DNA from: Ferrovibrio sp. | GTDB lineage: Bacteria; Pseudomonadota; Alphaproteobacteria; Ferrovibrionales; Ferrovibrionaceae | Assembly: GCF_025869515.1 (NCBI RefSeq) | Contig: NZ_JAOZVR010000016.1 | Coordinates: 1-64,000, forward strand | Reading direction: 5' to 3' | Length of the DNA stretch: 64,000 bases | Shown: one piece after another, positions 36,310-45,619 of the stretch | Numbering within the stretch: the stretch's first letter is position 1 | Layout of the letters: each line of letters opens with the position of its first letter | Notes under the pieces: generated by a model | Seen by the model: the letters and a program-made list of their open reading frames with translations, nothing else | What the model was told of the DNA's origin: nothing | Databases searched by the model: none | Program-made: the position numbers and the translations under genes

Positions 36310-37689
36310 ATGGACATTCAACTTTACAATACGCTTACCCGCCAGAAGGAAGTCTTTTTGCCGCTCGATCCGCAGCGGGTGACCATGTATGTCTGCGGCC
36401 CCACCGTCTACAACTACGCCCATATCGGCAACGCCCGGCCGGCGGTGGTATTCGATATCCTGTACCGGCTGCTGCAGCGCAGTTTTCCGACCGTGGTTTA
36501 TGCCCGTAACGTCACCGACGTGGACGACAAGATCAATCAGTCGGCCAGGGACCAGGGTGTGCCGATCAGCACCATCACCGACCGGTATCTGGCGGCCTAT
36601 CATGCCGATATGGGCGCGCTCGGCGTGCTGCCGCCGACCATCGAACCGAAGGTGACCCAGCATATCGACGCCATTATCGCGATGATCGAGCGGTTGATCG
36701 CCAACGGCAATGCCTACGAGAAAGACGGCCAGGTGCTGTTCCATGTGCCGTCGTTTGCACAATACGGCCAGCTGTCGCGCCGTGACCGCGACGAGATGAT
36801 TGCCGGCGCCCGGGTCGATGTCGCCCCGTACAAGCGCGACCCGGCCGACTTCACGCTGTGGAAACCCTCGACCGAGGACATGGTCGGCTGGGACAGCCCC
36901 TGGGGCCGCGGCCGGCCCGGCTGGCATATCGAATGCTCGGCGATGATCGAACGCAATTTCGGCACCGGCCCGATCGACATCCATGGCGGCGGACACGATC
37001 TGATTTTCCCGCACCATGAGAATGAAATCGCCCAGAGCACCTGCGCCCATAACGGCGCGCTGTTCTGCCGCACCTGGCTGCATAACGGCTTCGTCAACAT
37101 CAACGCCGAGAAGATGTCGAAATCGCTCGGCAATGTGACGCTGGTGCATGATCTTCTGGAGCTTGCTCCGGGTGAGGCGCTGCGCCTGGTGCTGCTCTCG
37201 GCACATTATCGCCAGCCGCTCGACTGGACCGAGAATGCCGTGAAGGATGCGCGTGCCCAGCTCGACCGCCTGTATCGCGCACTGGACAGCCTGAAAGATG
37301 TCGAGGCCAGCAACAACGCCGTACCGGCCAGCTTCATGACCGCCCTGGCCGACGATCTCAACACGCCGAAGGCGCTGGCCGAACTGCACCAGATCGCCAA
37401 TGCCGCCAACAAGGCCACGGATGCCGCCGAACGCGCCCGACTGAAGGGCGAACTGCTCGCCGCCGGCTGGCTGCTCGGCCTGCTGCAGCAGGATCCCACC
37501 GCCTGGCTCAAAGGCACCGGCGCCGCCGATGTGGATGCAGCCGCCATCGAGGCGCTGATCGCCGAACGCAAGGCGGCCCGCGCCCGCAAGGACTGGGCCG
37601 AGTCCGACCGTATCCGCGATGAGCTTGCCGGCCGCGGCATTCTGCTGGAAGACAAAGCCGGTGAAACCACCTGGCGGGTAGCATCATGA
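36310..37689 (+). CDS. cysS: Cysteinyl-tRNA synthetase
   Basis: 459-residue class I synthetase. The HIGH-equivalent is YAHIGNARP (residues 36-44) and KMSKS is exact (~269-273). Zinc ligands are C29 in YVCGPTVYN, Cys in WHIECSAM, and His in [14 protein letters not shown]. Length matches the bacterial norm (~461). ATGA overlap with the following sufE-like gene suggests coupling of cysteine charging with sulfur transfer, though this may be incidental. Confidence 0.97.
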   Translation: MDIQLYNTLTRQKEVFLPLDPQRVTMYVCGPTVYNYAHIGNARPAVVFDILYRLLQRSFPTVVYARNVTDVDDKINQSARDQGVPISTITDRYLAAYHADMGALGVLPPTIEPKVTQHIDAIIAMIERLIANGNAYEKDGQVLFHVPSFAQYGQLSRRDRDEMIAGARVDVAPYKRDPADFTLWKPSTEDMVGWDSPWGRGRPGWHIECSAMIERNFGTGPIDIHGGGHDLIFPHHENEIAQSTCAHNGALFCRTWLHNGFVNINAEKMSKSLGNVTLVHDLLELAPGEALRLVLLSAHYRQPLDWTENAVKDARAQLDRLYRALDSLKDVEASNNAVPASFMTALADDLNTPKALAELHQIANAANKATDAAERARLKGELLAAGWLLGLLQQDPTAWLKGTGAADVDAAAIEALIAERKAARARKDWAESDRIRDELAGRGILLEDKAGETTWRVAS

Positions 37690-38114
37690 GTGAGCCCGAT
37701 ATCAAGGCCGTGCAGGAAGAGATCGTCGGGGATTTTGCGACATTCGACGACTGGATGGACCGCTATCGCTTCCTGATCGACCTTGGCCGCGCCCTGCCCG
37801 CCTATCCCGACGAGTTACGCACCGACGAATGGCGCGTGAAAGGCTGCATCAACCGCGCCTGGCTGCATGGCGAGGCGCGCGATGGCCGGGTATATTACCA
37901 GGCCAGCAGCGAGTCCGAGATCGTCGCCGGGTTGATCGCCCTGCTGCTCAAGGTCTATTCCGGCCGCAAGGCGCAGGAGATCGTCGACAATCCGCCGGAC
38001 TTCCTGCAGCGCATCGGCGTGTGGGAAAATATCACGTCCAACCGCATCAACGGACTGAACGGCATGATCGCCCTGATCCAGTCGGTGGCAAAGGCCGAGC
38101 TGAAGGCTGCCTAG
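37686..38114 (+). CDS. SufE-family sulfur acceptor
   Basis: 142-residue SufE-like protein, accepting persulfide sulfur from a cysteine desulfurase (SufS). The active Cys is C54 in [10 protein letters not shown], at the position of VxGCxSxVW. Other family parts are [18 protein letters not shown] and [23 protein letters not shown]. It overlaps cysS by 4 bases and is convergent with an IscU-like scaffold gene, overlapping it by 4 bases at the stops. Confidence 0.92.
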   Translation: MSEPDIKAVQEEIVGDFATFDDWMDRYRFLIDLGRALPAYPDELRTDEWRVKGCINRAWLHGEARDGRVYYQASSESEIVAGLIALLLKVYSGRKAQEIVDNPPDFLQRIGVWENITSNRINGLNGMIALIQSVAKAELKAA

Positions 38115-38569
38115 ACAGGTTTTCTCGCCGCCTCGATCTGGTCGATCGCCTTTACCGCCGCCTCGAACGGCAACAGCACGGCATTATGGCGGGCCTTGTG
38201 CTCGCGCACCGGTACCAGCACTTCCAGGTCGCAGAAAGCGCCCCCGGCAAAATCCGGGCCCGGCGGCGCGCCGTTTTCCTTCAGCATGCTGCGCATCACG
38301 CCGACCAGCTGGCGCAGTGTGGCGGCATCCTGGCCGACGATATGCTGGCCCAGGATGCTGGCGGCGGCCTGGCCGAGCGCACAGGCCCGGACCTGCTGGC
38401 CATAGGCGGCCACCCGGCCGTCCGGGGCCAGGGTCAGGTCCACGGTAATCCGGCTGCCGCAAAGCGGGCTATGGTGCGTCACGGTCGCATCCGGGGCGGC
38501 CAGGCGCTCGGTTTGCCCGATATGTGCCGCAAAATTAAGGATTTTTTCGTTGTAGAGGGCATTCAGCAT
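38111..38569 (-). CDS. IscU/NifU-like iron-sulfur scaffold protein
   Basis: 152-residue scaffold-like protein with three conserved cysteines spaced as in IscU/SufU: C37 (SPLCGSRIT), C63 (RACALGQAA) and C113 (AFCDLEVL). It would assemble Fe-S clusters, and the neighbouring SufE could supply sulfur. The many Fe-S proteins nearby (FdhA, FdhB, ferredoxin) fit but do not prove a dedicated role. Convergent with the sufE-like gene. Confidence 0.87.
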   Translation of the reverse strand: MLNALYNEKILNFAAHIGQTERLAAPDATVTHHSPLCGSRITVDLTLAPDGRVAAYGQQVRACALGQAAASILGQHIVGQDAATLRQLVGVMRSMLKENGAPPGPDFAGGAFCDLEVLVPVREHKARHNAVLLPFEAAVKAIDQIEAARKPV

Positions 38570-38695
38570 GGCGCGTAGGCTACTCCTCGGCCGGCTCGGC
38601 TTGAAGCACCGGCCACCCGACGATATATAACGGCCATTCTTTCAAGAGCAATCCGGCATCACGGGTCCCCCGTCCGGCCGGCAGGAGCAAAGCCC

Positions 38696-39160
38696 GTGTT
38701 CGCCAAACGCGTCTCGATTGAGCAGGTTGAGGAAGGCAAGGATCTGGCGCCGAAATTCGACGCCGATGGCCTGATTGCCTGTGTCACCACCGCCGCCGAA
38801 AGCGGCGAGGTACTGATGCTGGGCTATATGAATGCCGAAGCTCTGCAGAAAACCATCGAGACCGGCGAGGCGCATTATTACAGCCGCAGCCGCAAGGTGC
38901 TGTGGCACAAGGGCGCCACTTCGGGCCTCGTGCAGAAAGTGGTCGAAATGCGCATCGACGACGACCAGGATGCCGTCTGGCTGCGCGTGACGATTCCGGG
39001 CGATGCCTCCTGCCATGTGGGCTATCGCTCCTGCTTCTACCGTTCGGTGCCGACCGGCACACCGGCCGACAAGCCGGTGGAGCTGACCTTCGAGGAGAAC
39101 GAAAAGATGTTCGATCCGAAGGACGTCTACGGCGACGCGCCCAATCCTACAATTTTGTAG
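38696..39160 (+). CDS. hisI: Phosphoribosyl-AMP cyclohydrolase
   Basis: Third step of histidine synthesis. 154 residues with [22 protein letters not shown], the [18 protein letters not shown] motif, metal ligands in MRIDDDQDA and the zinc cysteines in [14 protein letters not shown]. No HisE domain is attached. The start is GTG 38696 with CAGGAGC upstream. Single gene, away from other his genes, as often in this class. Confidence 0.95.
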   Translation: MFAKRVSIEQVEEGKDLAPKFDADGLIACVTTAAESGEVLMLGYMNAEALQKTIETGEAHYYSRSRKVLWHKGATSGLVQKVVEMRIDDDQDAVWLRVTIPGDASCHVGYRSCFYRSVPTGTPADKPVELTFEENEKMFDPKDVYGDAPNPTIL

Positions 39161-39181
39161 GGCCGACGATTCTGTAATCCG

Positions 39182-40450
39182 CTAAAGCCCGAGCGCCTCG
39201 TAAGGATAGAAGCGTGCGGGCTGGCCCGGCTCCAGTCGCAGCAGGTCTTCCGGCAGTTCCAGCAGCCCGTCGGTGCGCGTCAGCGACGTGATCACCCCGG
39301 CACCGTCGACGGGGTATTTCTCCGCCCGCCAGCCGCCCTTGCCGTCATCCTGCAGCGAGACCCGCACCCATTCGCGGCGGTCGGATTTCTTCTTGTAGGA
39401 AAAACCGGCCGTGACCGGGAAGCTGCGCATCGGCTTGGGATATGCACCGTTCAGGCGCTGCAGCAGCGGGCGGGCGAAAAAACAGAATGTCAGCAGGGCA
39501 GCCACCGGATTGCCCGGCAGGCCGAAAAACGGTATCCGGCCGATCTGGCCGAGCGCGACCGGCCGGCCCGGCTTGATCGCCAGGCGCCAGAAATCCAGCC
39601 GGCCATGCGCCTCGATGGCGGCCTTCACATGATCCTCGTCGCCAGTCGACACGCCGCCGGAACTGACCACCGCATCATGCTCCCGGGCCGCCTGGGCAAA
39701 AACACCGGCCAGATGGTCACGGCGGTCGGGCTGGATGCCAAGATCGTTCACCTTGCAGCCGGCCGCCGTCAGCAAGGCGGCCAGCAATGGCCGGTTGGCG
39801 TCATAAATGCCGCCATCGGGCAAGGCGCTGCCGGCCTCATGCACTTCGTCGCCGGTGGAGACCAGGGCCACGCGCAGCGGCCGATGCACCGCCAGCATGG
39901 CATGGCCGCCGGCCGCGGCCAGCGCCAGGTCGGCGGCCGTCAGGATATTGCCGGCCTTGAGCACGGTCTCGCCCTGCCGCAGATCCTCACCAGCCAGCCG
40001 GCGATTGGCGCCACGCCTGATGCCGGGACGGATCACCACGACATCGCCATCACGCGCGCAGTCTTCCTGCATCATCACGGTATCGGGACCGCCCGTTTCG
40101 CCGAATGGCATGACGGCGCCGGTCAGCATGCGAACGGCCGTGCCGCGCGGTTGCGGCCCCTCGAAAGGATGGCCGGCCGCGGCACGACCGATCACCCGCA
40201 GATGCGTTTCGCCGTCTGCGGAAAGATCATCATGATAAACCGCATAGCCATCGACGGCCGAATTGTCGCGCGGCGGCACGGCAACCTTCGCCACCAGCGA
40301 GGTGGCAAGAATGCGATTGTGGCACAGCGCCAGCGGCAGGGTCTCCATGGCAGCAATGGGGACAAGACGCTGGGTCAGTTCGGCCAGTGCATCGTCCAGC
40401 CGCATGAGCGCCCCGCCATGGGCGAAGCAGTCGTCACTCAGCTGCGCCAC
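39182..40450 (-). CDS. moeA: Molybdopterin molybdenumtransferase MoeA
   Basis: Inserts molybdate into adenylated molybdopterin. 422 residues; motifs PPRDNSAVDGYAVY, RMLTGAVMPFG, VMMQED, VALVSTGDEV, YDANRPLL, SSGGVSTGDEDHVK and FGLPGNPVAALLTF. I choose GTG 40450, which gives MAQLSDDCFAHGGALM, the usual alphaproteobacterial start, rather than ATG 40405 or the much longer track start. This makes it overlap the mobB stop by 17 bases. Needed for the FDH in this region. Confidence 0.93.
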   Translation of the reverse strand: MAQLSDDCFAHGGALMRLDDALAELTQRLVPIAAMETLPLALCHNRILATSLVAKVAVPPRDNSAVDGYAVYHDDLSADGETHLRVIGRAAAGHPFEGPQPRGTAVRMLTGAVMPFGETGGPDTVMMQEDCARDGDVVVIRPGIRRGANRRLAGEDLRQGETVLKAGNILTAADLALAAAGGHAMLAVHRPLRVALVSTGDEVHEAGSALPDGGIYDANRPLLAALLTAAGCKVNDLGIQPDRRDHLAGVFAQAAREHDAVVSSGGVSTGDEDHVKAAIEAHGRLDFWRLAIKPGRPVALGQIGRIPFFGLPGNPVAALLTFCFFARPLLQRLNGAYPKPMRSFPVTAGFSYKKKSDRREWVRVSLQDDGKGGWRAEKYPVDGAGVITSLTRTDGLLELPEDLLRLEPGQPARFYPYEALGL

Positions 40451-40970
40451 GGCGCGCCTCGCCCCGTGTGGCGGCCGGCCGGCCCATCCACGCCACGATG
40501 AAATCCGCCACCTGCTGCGGCCGGTTGGTATCCAGCTGCGGCACACTCAGATTCGGCACCGGCGCATCGCTGGCCACCGCAATCACGGCGGTATCCTCGA
40601 TCTGCAGCATCGGCTTGCCAACGGAGGCGCGCCAGACTTCGATCTTGGCATGGCTCGATTTCTTGAAGCCTTCGACCAGCACCAGATCGACCGGGCTGAG
40701 CCGGGCCAGCAGCTCATCCAGTGTCGGCTCCGGTGCGTCGCGATGCTCATGCATGATGGCATAGCGTTTCGCCGAACTGATCAGCACCTCGCTGGCGCCG
40801 GCCTCGCGGTGGCGATAGGAATCCTTGCCCGGCTGGTCGACATCGAAGTCGTGGTGCGCATGCTTGATCGTGGAGACCTTCACGCCGCGCGCCGTGAGCA
40901 GCGGGATCAGTTCGGCCAGCAGGGTGGTCTTGCCCGACCCGCTCCAGCCGGAAATGCCCAGTACTTTCAT
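40434..40970 (-). CDS. mobB: Molybdopterin-guanine dinucleotide biosynthesis protein B
   Basis: 178-residue P-loop GTPase that aids MGD cofactor synthesis. Walker A GWSGSGKTT (~residues 8-16), TIKHAHHDFDVDQPGKDSYRHREAGA, and VDLVLVEGFKKSSHAKIEVWR. The C-terminus is slightly extended. It sits between the ferredoxin-like gene (10 bases) and moeA (overlap), making a Mo-cofactor operon with the large Fe-S protein. Confidence 0.94.
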   Translation of the reverse strand: MKVLGISGWSGSGKTTLLAELIPLLTARGVKVSTIKHAHHDFDVDQPGKDSYRHREAGASEVLISSAKRYAIMHEHRDAPEPTLDELLARLSPVDLVLVEGFKKSSHAKIEVWRASVGKPMLQIEDTAVIAVASDAPVPNLSVPQLDTNRPQQVADFIVAWMGRPAATRGEARRGAAE

Positions 40971-40980
40971 GCCGGCACCT

Positions 40981-43029
40981 TCATGACGGCTTCTTGCCGG
41001 CCGCCTTCAGTTCGGCGGCGGCACGTTCGGTCAGGTAATCGTCGGTGGTGCGCACATCGGGTCGCGGCGCGCCGGCATAGGGATCCAGCTTGGTCTCGCT
41101 CTGCACGATGATGCGGCAGTCGGCACACATGCGCATGCGGTCGGCAATATCGCCGCCCTTGCCATACATCCAGTGCTTGCCTTCCAGTTTGGCAATCACC
41201 TTCTCGATGGAAGATTTTGTGCCGAACGGCTTGGCGCAGCGGATGCAGTGGAAGGGTTCTTCTTCCTTGATCAGCCGCGGACGGCCTGAAGCCGTGGTGA
41301 AATTCACCCGCGGTTCCAGTGCAATCACCTTCTCCGGGCAGGTCGTCTTGCACAGCCCGCATTGCACGCAGGCATCTTCAGTGAAACTGAGACGCGGGGT
41401 TTCCGGATCGTCGCTCAGCGCGCCGGTCGGGCAGGACGACACGCAGGCCAGGCACAAGGTGCAGCCTTCGGCATCGATCTGCAGATTGCCGAAAGGCGCG
41501 CCCGGCGGCAGGGCCACTGTGTCGACCGGCTGCGGTGCAACCGCATGCAGGTGCCGGAATGCCATTCGCGCCAGATCGCGGTTGCGGCCCATCGGCAGAT
41601 AGCTGGCGCCGCTCGGGCCTTCGCGCCGCGGCAGGGCGGCCAGTGCGCTGCCCAGCTGGTCCGGATCGTCGGCCTCAATCAGGCCGAGCCGCCCGCCTTC
41701 ATACCCCAGGCCGACCAGCACGCTTTCAGCCAGCGCCATCTGCTGGCCGATACCGGCGACATCGTCGCTGCGCCTGGCCGGCGCCAGCAGGCGCAGATCG
41801 GCGGCGCCGTAGGAAAAGGCGGAAGCCAGGAAAGCGACATTGCATTCGCCGAGCGCATGTACGGCAAAAGGCAGTACCCGGGCCGGCAGGCCGTCGCCAT
41901 GACGGGCCAGCGCATCGATCAGCGGCGCGCCGTGTTTGGCATCGTGCAGCAGCACAACGGCCTGGCGCCCGCCGGCTTCGCGGTAGGCCAGCAGCAGGGC
42001 GCGCAGCTGTTCGGTCAGTGTCGCCGGCGGCGGCAGGCTGTATTCGGCCGCGCCGGTGGGGCAGACTGCACCGCAATTGCCGCAGCCACCGCAGATAAAG
42101 GGGTCGATGGCGACATGATCGCCGGCCGGGGTGATCGCGCCGGTCGGGCAGACATCCAGGCAGCGCGTGCAGCCGGTCTTCTTCGAACGGCTGTGGGCGC
42201 AGATTTCGGCATGGTAGCTGACATAGATCGGCTTCTCGAAACTGCCGGTCAGGTCGCTGGCCTCGAACAGGGCCCGGTGCACTGCCGCCGGATCCTTCGG
42301 ATCGGGGCGGAAATAGCCGTCGCGCTTTTCATGCGCCGGAAACAGCGGCGTGCCGCCGGTGAGGTCGATGATGATATCGCATTTCGAGCTGGCCCCGTTG
42401 CGGGCCGGGCTGAACACCAGGCTGCGGCGCGACGATGGCAGCGGCAACGCATAATTGTCGACCACCAGCTCGAAGGCGCCCAGATGGCCGCGCGCACCGG
42501 CGATATGGCCCTGCACGACGGGCAGGTCCATCAGTGGCGGCGCCGCGACGTCTTTCGGGCGATCCAGCATGACGGTGACATCCAGCCGGCTGCTGAGCTG
42601 GCGCGCGGCGGCAATCGCCACCTCGTCGCGGCCATAGATCAGCGCCACGCCTTCCGATTTCATAGTGACGACCGGCAGCGCCGGAGACGGCACCGCAGCC
42701 GCCGCAATCAGCGCCGCCATTTTCGGGGTGGCATCGCCCGCTTCGGCGGACCAGCCGGCGGTTTCACGAATGTTGACGTAAGTGACGGGCGTCTGGCTTT
42801 CCAGCTCTTCGCGCTGCTCGTCGAACAGCGGACTTTCCTGGGTGCAGGCCACCGTCAGGGGCTCGCCGGCCTTCAGCGCGGCCTGGAACACGCCGATCTC
42901 GGCGCGGCAGAGCTGGGTCGCGACCTCGCCTGCGACACTCGCGCCACATGCCTTCGCCAGCGCCTTGCCATCCAGCGGCATGGTGCCTTCGCAGTTGCAC
43001 ACCAGGACGCGTTTTCCGTCCAGCCGCAT
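40981..43029 (-). CDS. Large multi-cluster 4Fe-4S protein of the FDH locus
   Basis: 682-residue iron-sulfur protein. The N-terminus (RVLVCNCEGTMPLD) recalls the start of HdrA/NADPH-dependent glutamate synthase-like proteins. Ferredoxin pairs lie in the middle (CTRCLDVCPTG and CGGCGNCGAVCPTG, ~285-330) and near the C-terminus (CTLCLACVSSCPTG and CVQCGLCKTTCPEK, ~520-575). An extra Cys group follows at the end (FHCIRCAKPFG and CADCR). No membrane helix or signal, so cytosolic. This protein family is common next to FDH accessory genes. Role unproven; electron transfer or maturation. I use ATG 43029 rather than TTG 43050. Confidence 0.85.
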   Translation of the reverse strand: MRLDGKRVLVCNCEGTMPLDGKALAKACGASVAGEVATQLCRAEIGVFQAALKAGEPLTVACTQESPLFDEQREELESQTPVTYVNIRETAGWSAEAGDATPKMAALIAAAAVPSPALPVVTMKSEGVALIYGRDEVAIAAARQLSSRLDVTVMLDRPKDVAAPPLMDLPVVQGHIAGARGHLGAFELVVDNYALPLPSSRRSLVFSPARNGASSKCDIIIDLTGGTPLFPAHEKRDGYFRPDPKDPAAVHRALFEASDLTGSFEKPIYVSYHAEICAHSRSKKTGCTRCLDVCPTGAITPAGDHVAIDPFICGGCGNCGAVCPTGAAEYSLPPPATLTEQLRALLLAYREAGGRQAVVLLHDAKHGAPLIDALARHGDGLPARVLPFAVHALGECNVAFLASAFSYGAADLRLLAPARRSDDVAGIGQQMALAESVLVGLGYEGGRLGLIEADDPDQLGSALAALPRREGPSGASYLPMGRNRDLARMAFRHLHAVAPQPVDTVALPPGAPFGNLQIDAEGCTLCLACVSSCPTGALSDDPETPRLSFTEDACVQCGLCKTTCPEKVIALEPRVNFTTASGRPRLIKEEEPFHCIRCAKPFGTKSSIEKVIAKLEGKHWMYGKGGDIADRMRMCADCRIIVQSETKLDPYAGAPRPDVRTTDDYLTERAAAELKAAGKKPS

Positions 43030-43115
43030 GACCCGTTTTCCACCCGACAATCTGGTAAACTCAACATCTGAAACTATAGTGTTGAGGCAACAGGAAAACC
43101 AGCCGGAGGGTCCGG

Positions 43116-43517
43116 GTGCGTATCGTCATTTGGCTGCTGATTCCCGGGCTGCTCGCCTGCGCCGGGGCGGCATCGGCGCAGGTCGCCAAACCCGAGGACC
43201 TGGAGCCGCCGAGCGTGGAGCGCGGCGCCGAATTATGGGGCAAATGCCGGGCCTGCCACACCATCGAGGCCAGAGGCCGCAATATCGTCGGCCCGCGTCT
43301 CCATGGCGTGTTCGGCCGCAAGGCCGGCAGCGTCGCCGACTACCGCTATTCCGAGGCGATGAAGACGTCGTCTGTGGTCTGGACGGAGCAGACGATGGAC
43401 GCCTATCTGGCCGCCACCCAGGACTTCATGCCGGGCAACAAGATGTATGGCGGGCTGGCCATCGCCCAGGATCGGGTCGATCTGATCGCTTGGCTCAGAC
43501 AGGCCTCGTCTCAATAG
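43116..43517 (+). CDS. Small periplasmic c-type cytochrome
   Basis: 133 residues. Signal peptide MRIVIWLLIPGLLACAGAASAQ (cleaved ~residue 22), heme motif CRACH at 44-48, GPRLHGVFGRKAG after it, and the Met ligand in DFMPGNKM (~107). It fits the class I cytochrome c (c552/c2-like) fold. GTG 43116 is the start, with GGAGGGT upstream. Likely electron carrier for a periplasm-facing respiratory enzyme. Divergent from the Fe-S protein, so they may share control. Confidence 0.92.
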   Translation: MRIVIWLLIPGLLACAGAASAQVAKPEDLEPPSVERGAELWGKCRACHTIEARGRNIVGPRLHGVFGRKAGSVADYRYSEAMKTSSVVWTEQTMDAYLAATQDFMPGNKMYGGLAIAQDRVDLIAWLRQASSQ

Positions 43518-43586
43518 CCAAGCTCTTCCCATTGGTCTGCGAAATCCTATATAATTTAGTTGTATCAATACTTTGGAGGTCGCCCC

Positions 43587-43730
43587 ATGAAAGCCTTCGT
43601 TTCCGGCCTGATCGCCGCCCTGGTTATTGCCATCGGCGCCGCCTTCATTCTGCAGACGGTCAACAAGCCCGCCGATGTCGCCTTCAGCACGGAAGGCGCA
43701 CGCGTCACCCACGAGACGCATCAGAATTAA
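43587..43730 (+). CDS. Very small membrane protein, absent from the ORF track
   Basis: 47-residue ORF starting MKAFVSGLIAALVIAIGAAF, one membrane helix and a polar tail ending THETHQN. ATG 43587 has TTGGAGGTCG upstream, a very good ribosome site, and an AT-rich stretch (CTATATAATTTAG) about 35 bases before that could be a -10 region. Unrecognised; it may be a respiratory small subunit or an anchor given its position after cytochrome c. Confidence 0.65.
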   Translation: MKAFVSGLIAALVIAIGAAFILQTVNKPADVAFSTEGARVTHETHQN

Positions 43731-43751
43731 ACCGGACTTCGCTGTTGCGGT

Positions 43752-44750
43752 TCAGGATTTCGGCGCGGGAATCAACGCGCCTGTTTCCAGCGACCAGACT
43801 TTGATCACCGTATCGTAGCCGCCCGACACGGCGCGCTTGCCGTCCGGCGTGAAGGCAACCGACCAGACCGGCTTTTCATGGCCGGCGAACTGCTTGAGCT
43901 GGCGACCCTCTTTCAGATCCCACAAACGCATCAGACGATCCCCGCCGCCCGACAACGCGTAGCGGCCATCTTTCGAAATCGCAATCGAGGTAATGAAGCT
44001 GCCATGGCCAGGCAGTCTGCCGCTTTCGCGTTGCGCGGCCAGGTCCCAGCGTTTGATCGCGCCATCGGTGCTGCCGGTGAAAGCGGTCTTGCCATCAGGC
44101 ATCACAGCCACAGCATTCACGCTGGCCTGATGCCCGGTCATCACGGCAAGCTCCCTGCCGCTGGCGACCTCCCACAGGCGGACGGTCCGGTCGTAAGCCA
44201 CCGAAACCAGCTGCTTGTCATCCATGGCAAAGGCAACCTGCATCACGTTGGCGTCGTGACCCTCGAAGCTGCGCTCCAGCGCATTGGTCGACAGGTTCCA
44301 CAGCTTGACTGTGCGGTCCCAGCTGGCGGTTGCCAATCGGCGGCCATCGCGACTGAGCGCCATGCCGGCGATATTGTTGACATGGCCGGTGAGCCTGGCG
44401 ATTTCCCTGCCGCTGTTCAGATCCCAACGGATCACCATGTGATCCCAGCTGGCCGATAGCGCGCTTTTGCCATCGGGCAGAAAGACCACGGCATTGACGC
44501 TGGCTGTGTGGCCGTCCAGCACCTTCAGCTCGCTCTGCCTGCCAAGATCCCAGAGCCGCACGGTGTAATCCCAGCTCGCCGAGAGCAGGCGTTTGCCATC
44601 GGCCGAAACCGCCACGGCATTGACCATGGCACCATGGCCGGTCATATCGGCCCTCGCCGCATCTGCCGGCAAACCGGTCGCCAGAGCAAGCGCGGCAATA
44701 GCCGCATAATGCCGCAACGTCATCCGCCGCATCCTGTGCAACTTTTCCAT
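43752..44750 (-). CDS. Periplasmic WD40-repeat propeller
   Basis: About 332 residues. Signal peptide (MEKLHRMRRMTLRHYAAIAALALATG...ARA) then seven WD40 repeats, each with GH...V.....DG..L.S.S.D..VRLW spacing, filling the mature part (DGHTASVNAVVFLPDG, TGHVNNIAGMALSRDG and so on). Similar repeats occur in bacteria fused to c-type cytochromes; no heme motif is present here. The start could be 44723 or 44750; the longer gives a basic n-region. Probable scaffold for a periplasmic complex. Divergent from sodB. Confidence 0.85.
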   Translation of the reverse strand: MEKLHRMRRMTLRHYAAIAALALATGLPADAARADMTGHGAMVNAVAVSADGKRLLSASWDYTVRLWDLGRQSELKVLDGHTASVNAVVFLPDGKSALSASWDHMVIRWDLNSGREIARLTGHVNNIAGMALSRDGRRLATASWDRTVKLWNLSTNALERSFEGHDANVMQVAFAMDDKQLVSVAYDRTVRLWEVASGRELAVMTGHQASVNAVAVMPDGKTAFTGSTDGAIKRWDLAAQRESGRLPGHGSFITSIAISKDGRYALSGGGDRLMRLWDLKEGRQLKQFAGHEKPVWSVAFTPDGKRAVSGGYDTVIKVWSLETGALIPAPKS

Positions 44751-44946
44751 TCCGATGGCGTTTATCATGCCTGCATGCGCCTGCATTGCAAGCGCGCCTG
44801 CGCCCGGACCGGTCACAGCTGCGACGGCCACCGCCGCACCGTCACAGCCCGGCCACGTAAAAACCGCATCATATTGCTGCGCAGAAGCGTTCCGCCCTAT
44901 ATGAGGCGGGTATCCCAGACGACCAGCACATCATAAGGAGTGAATA

Positions 44947-45552
44947 ATGAGCGCCCCCTTCACCATGAAGCCCCTGCCCTATGCCGATGACGCCCTGGAT
45001 CCGGTGATTTCCGCCCAGACCATCGGCTTTCATTATGGCAAGCATCACACCACCTATCTCAATACCCTGAACAAGCTGATTGCCGACGAGCCGTCGCTTC
45101 AGGGCAAGAGCCTGGCCGAAATCGTCAGGGCCACACATGGCAAGCCGGACAGAACCGCGATCTTCAACAATGCCGGTCAGGTGTGGAATCACGATTTCTA
45201 CTGGCAGAGCCTGTCGCCCAAGGGCGGCGGAAAACCGGGCGGCCGCATCGCCGAGATGATCAAGGACAGTTTCGGTGATTATGACAAGTTCAAGAGTGAA
45301 TTCGCCAATACCGGCGTGACCCAGTTCGGTTCCGGCTGGGCGTGGCTTTGCCTGGAAGGCGGCAAGCTGGTGCTAAAGAAAACCGCGAATGCGGAAAACC
45401 CGCTGCATATGAATGGCGTGACGCCGCTGCTCACCCTCGATGTCTGGGAACACGCCTATTATCTGGATTACCAGAACAAGCGGCCCGACCATCTGAACGC
45501 CGCCATCGACAAACTGCTGAACTGGGAATTCGCCGAAAAGAATCTCGGCTGA
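44947..45552 (+). CDS. sodB: Superoxide dismutase, Fe type
   Basis: 201-residue Fe/Mn-SOD family enzyme. Ligand contexts: TIGFHYGKHHTTYLNTLN (His), NHDFYWQSL (His) and LDVWEHAYYLDYQN (Asp and His). GSGWAWLCLEGGKLVLKKTANAENP is typical of FeSOD, though the metal cannot be proved by sequence. Cytosolic; protects Fe-S enzymes. GGAGTGA upstream. A strong bidirectional terminator follows. The 196-base gap upstream, shared with the WD40 gene, has a CCGCC/GGCGG inverted repeat near 44892-44909. Confidence 0.95.
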   Translation: MSAPFTMKPLPYADDALDPVISAQTIGFHYGKHHTTYLNTLNKLIADEPSLQGKSLAEIVRATHGKPDRTAIFNNAGQVWNHDFYWQSLSPKGGGKPGGRIAEMIKDSFGDYDKFKSEFANTGVTQFGSGWAWLCLEGGKLVLKKTANAENPLHMNGVTPLLTLDVWEHAYYLDYQNKRPDHLNAAIDKLLNWEFAEKNLG

Positions 45553-45569
45553 CGCAACCGGCACAAAAA

Positions 45570-45600
45570 GAAAGGGCGGTGGAAATCCACCGCCCTTTTC
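45570..45600. terminator. Bidirectional terminator between sodB and fdhC
   Basis: AAGGGCGGTGG and CCACCGCCCTT pair over AAAT with T-rich and A-rich flanks (AAAAAG before, TTTTCG after). Serves the convergent sodB and FDH operons. Confidence 0.93.
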
Positions 45601-45619
45601 GTTTGGTTCGCCTGCCAGT

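Noticed and set aside
41362-43071. Plus-strand ORF of 569 residues
   Set aside because: Antisense of the multi-cluster Fe-S protein with unmistakable CxxCxxC motifs.
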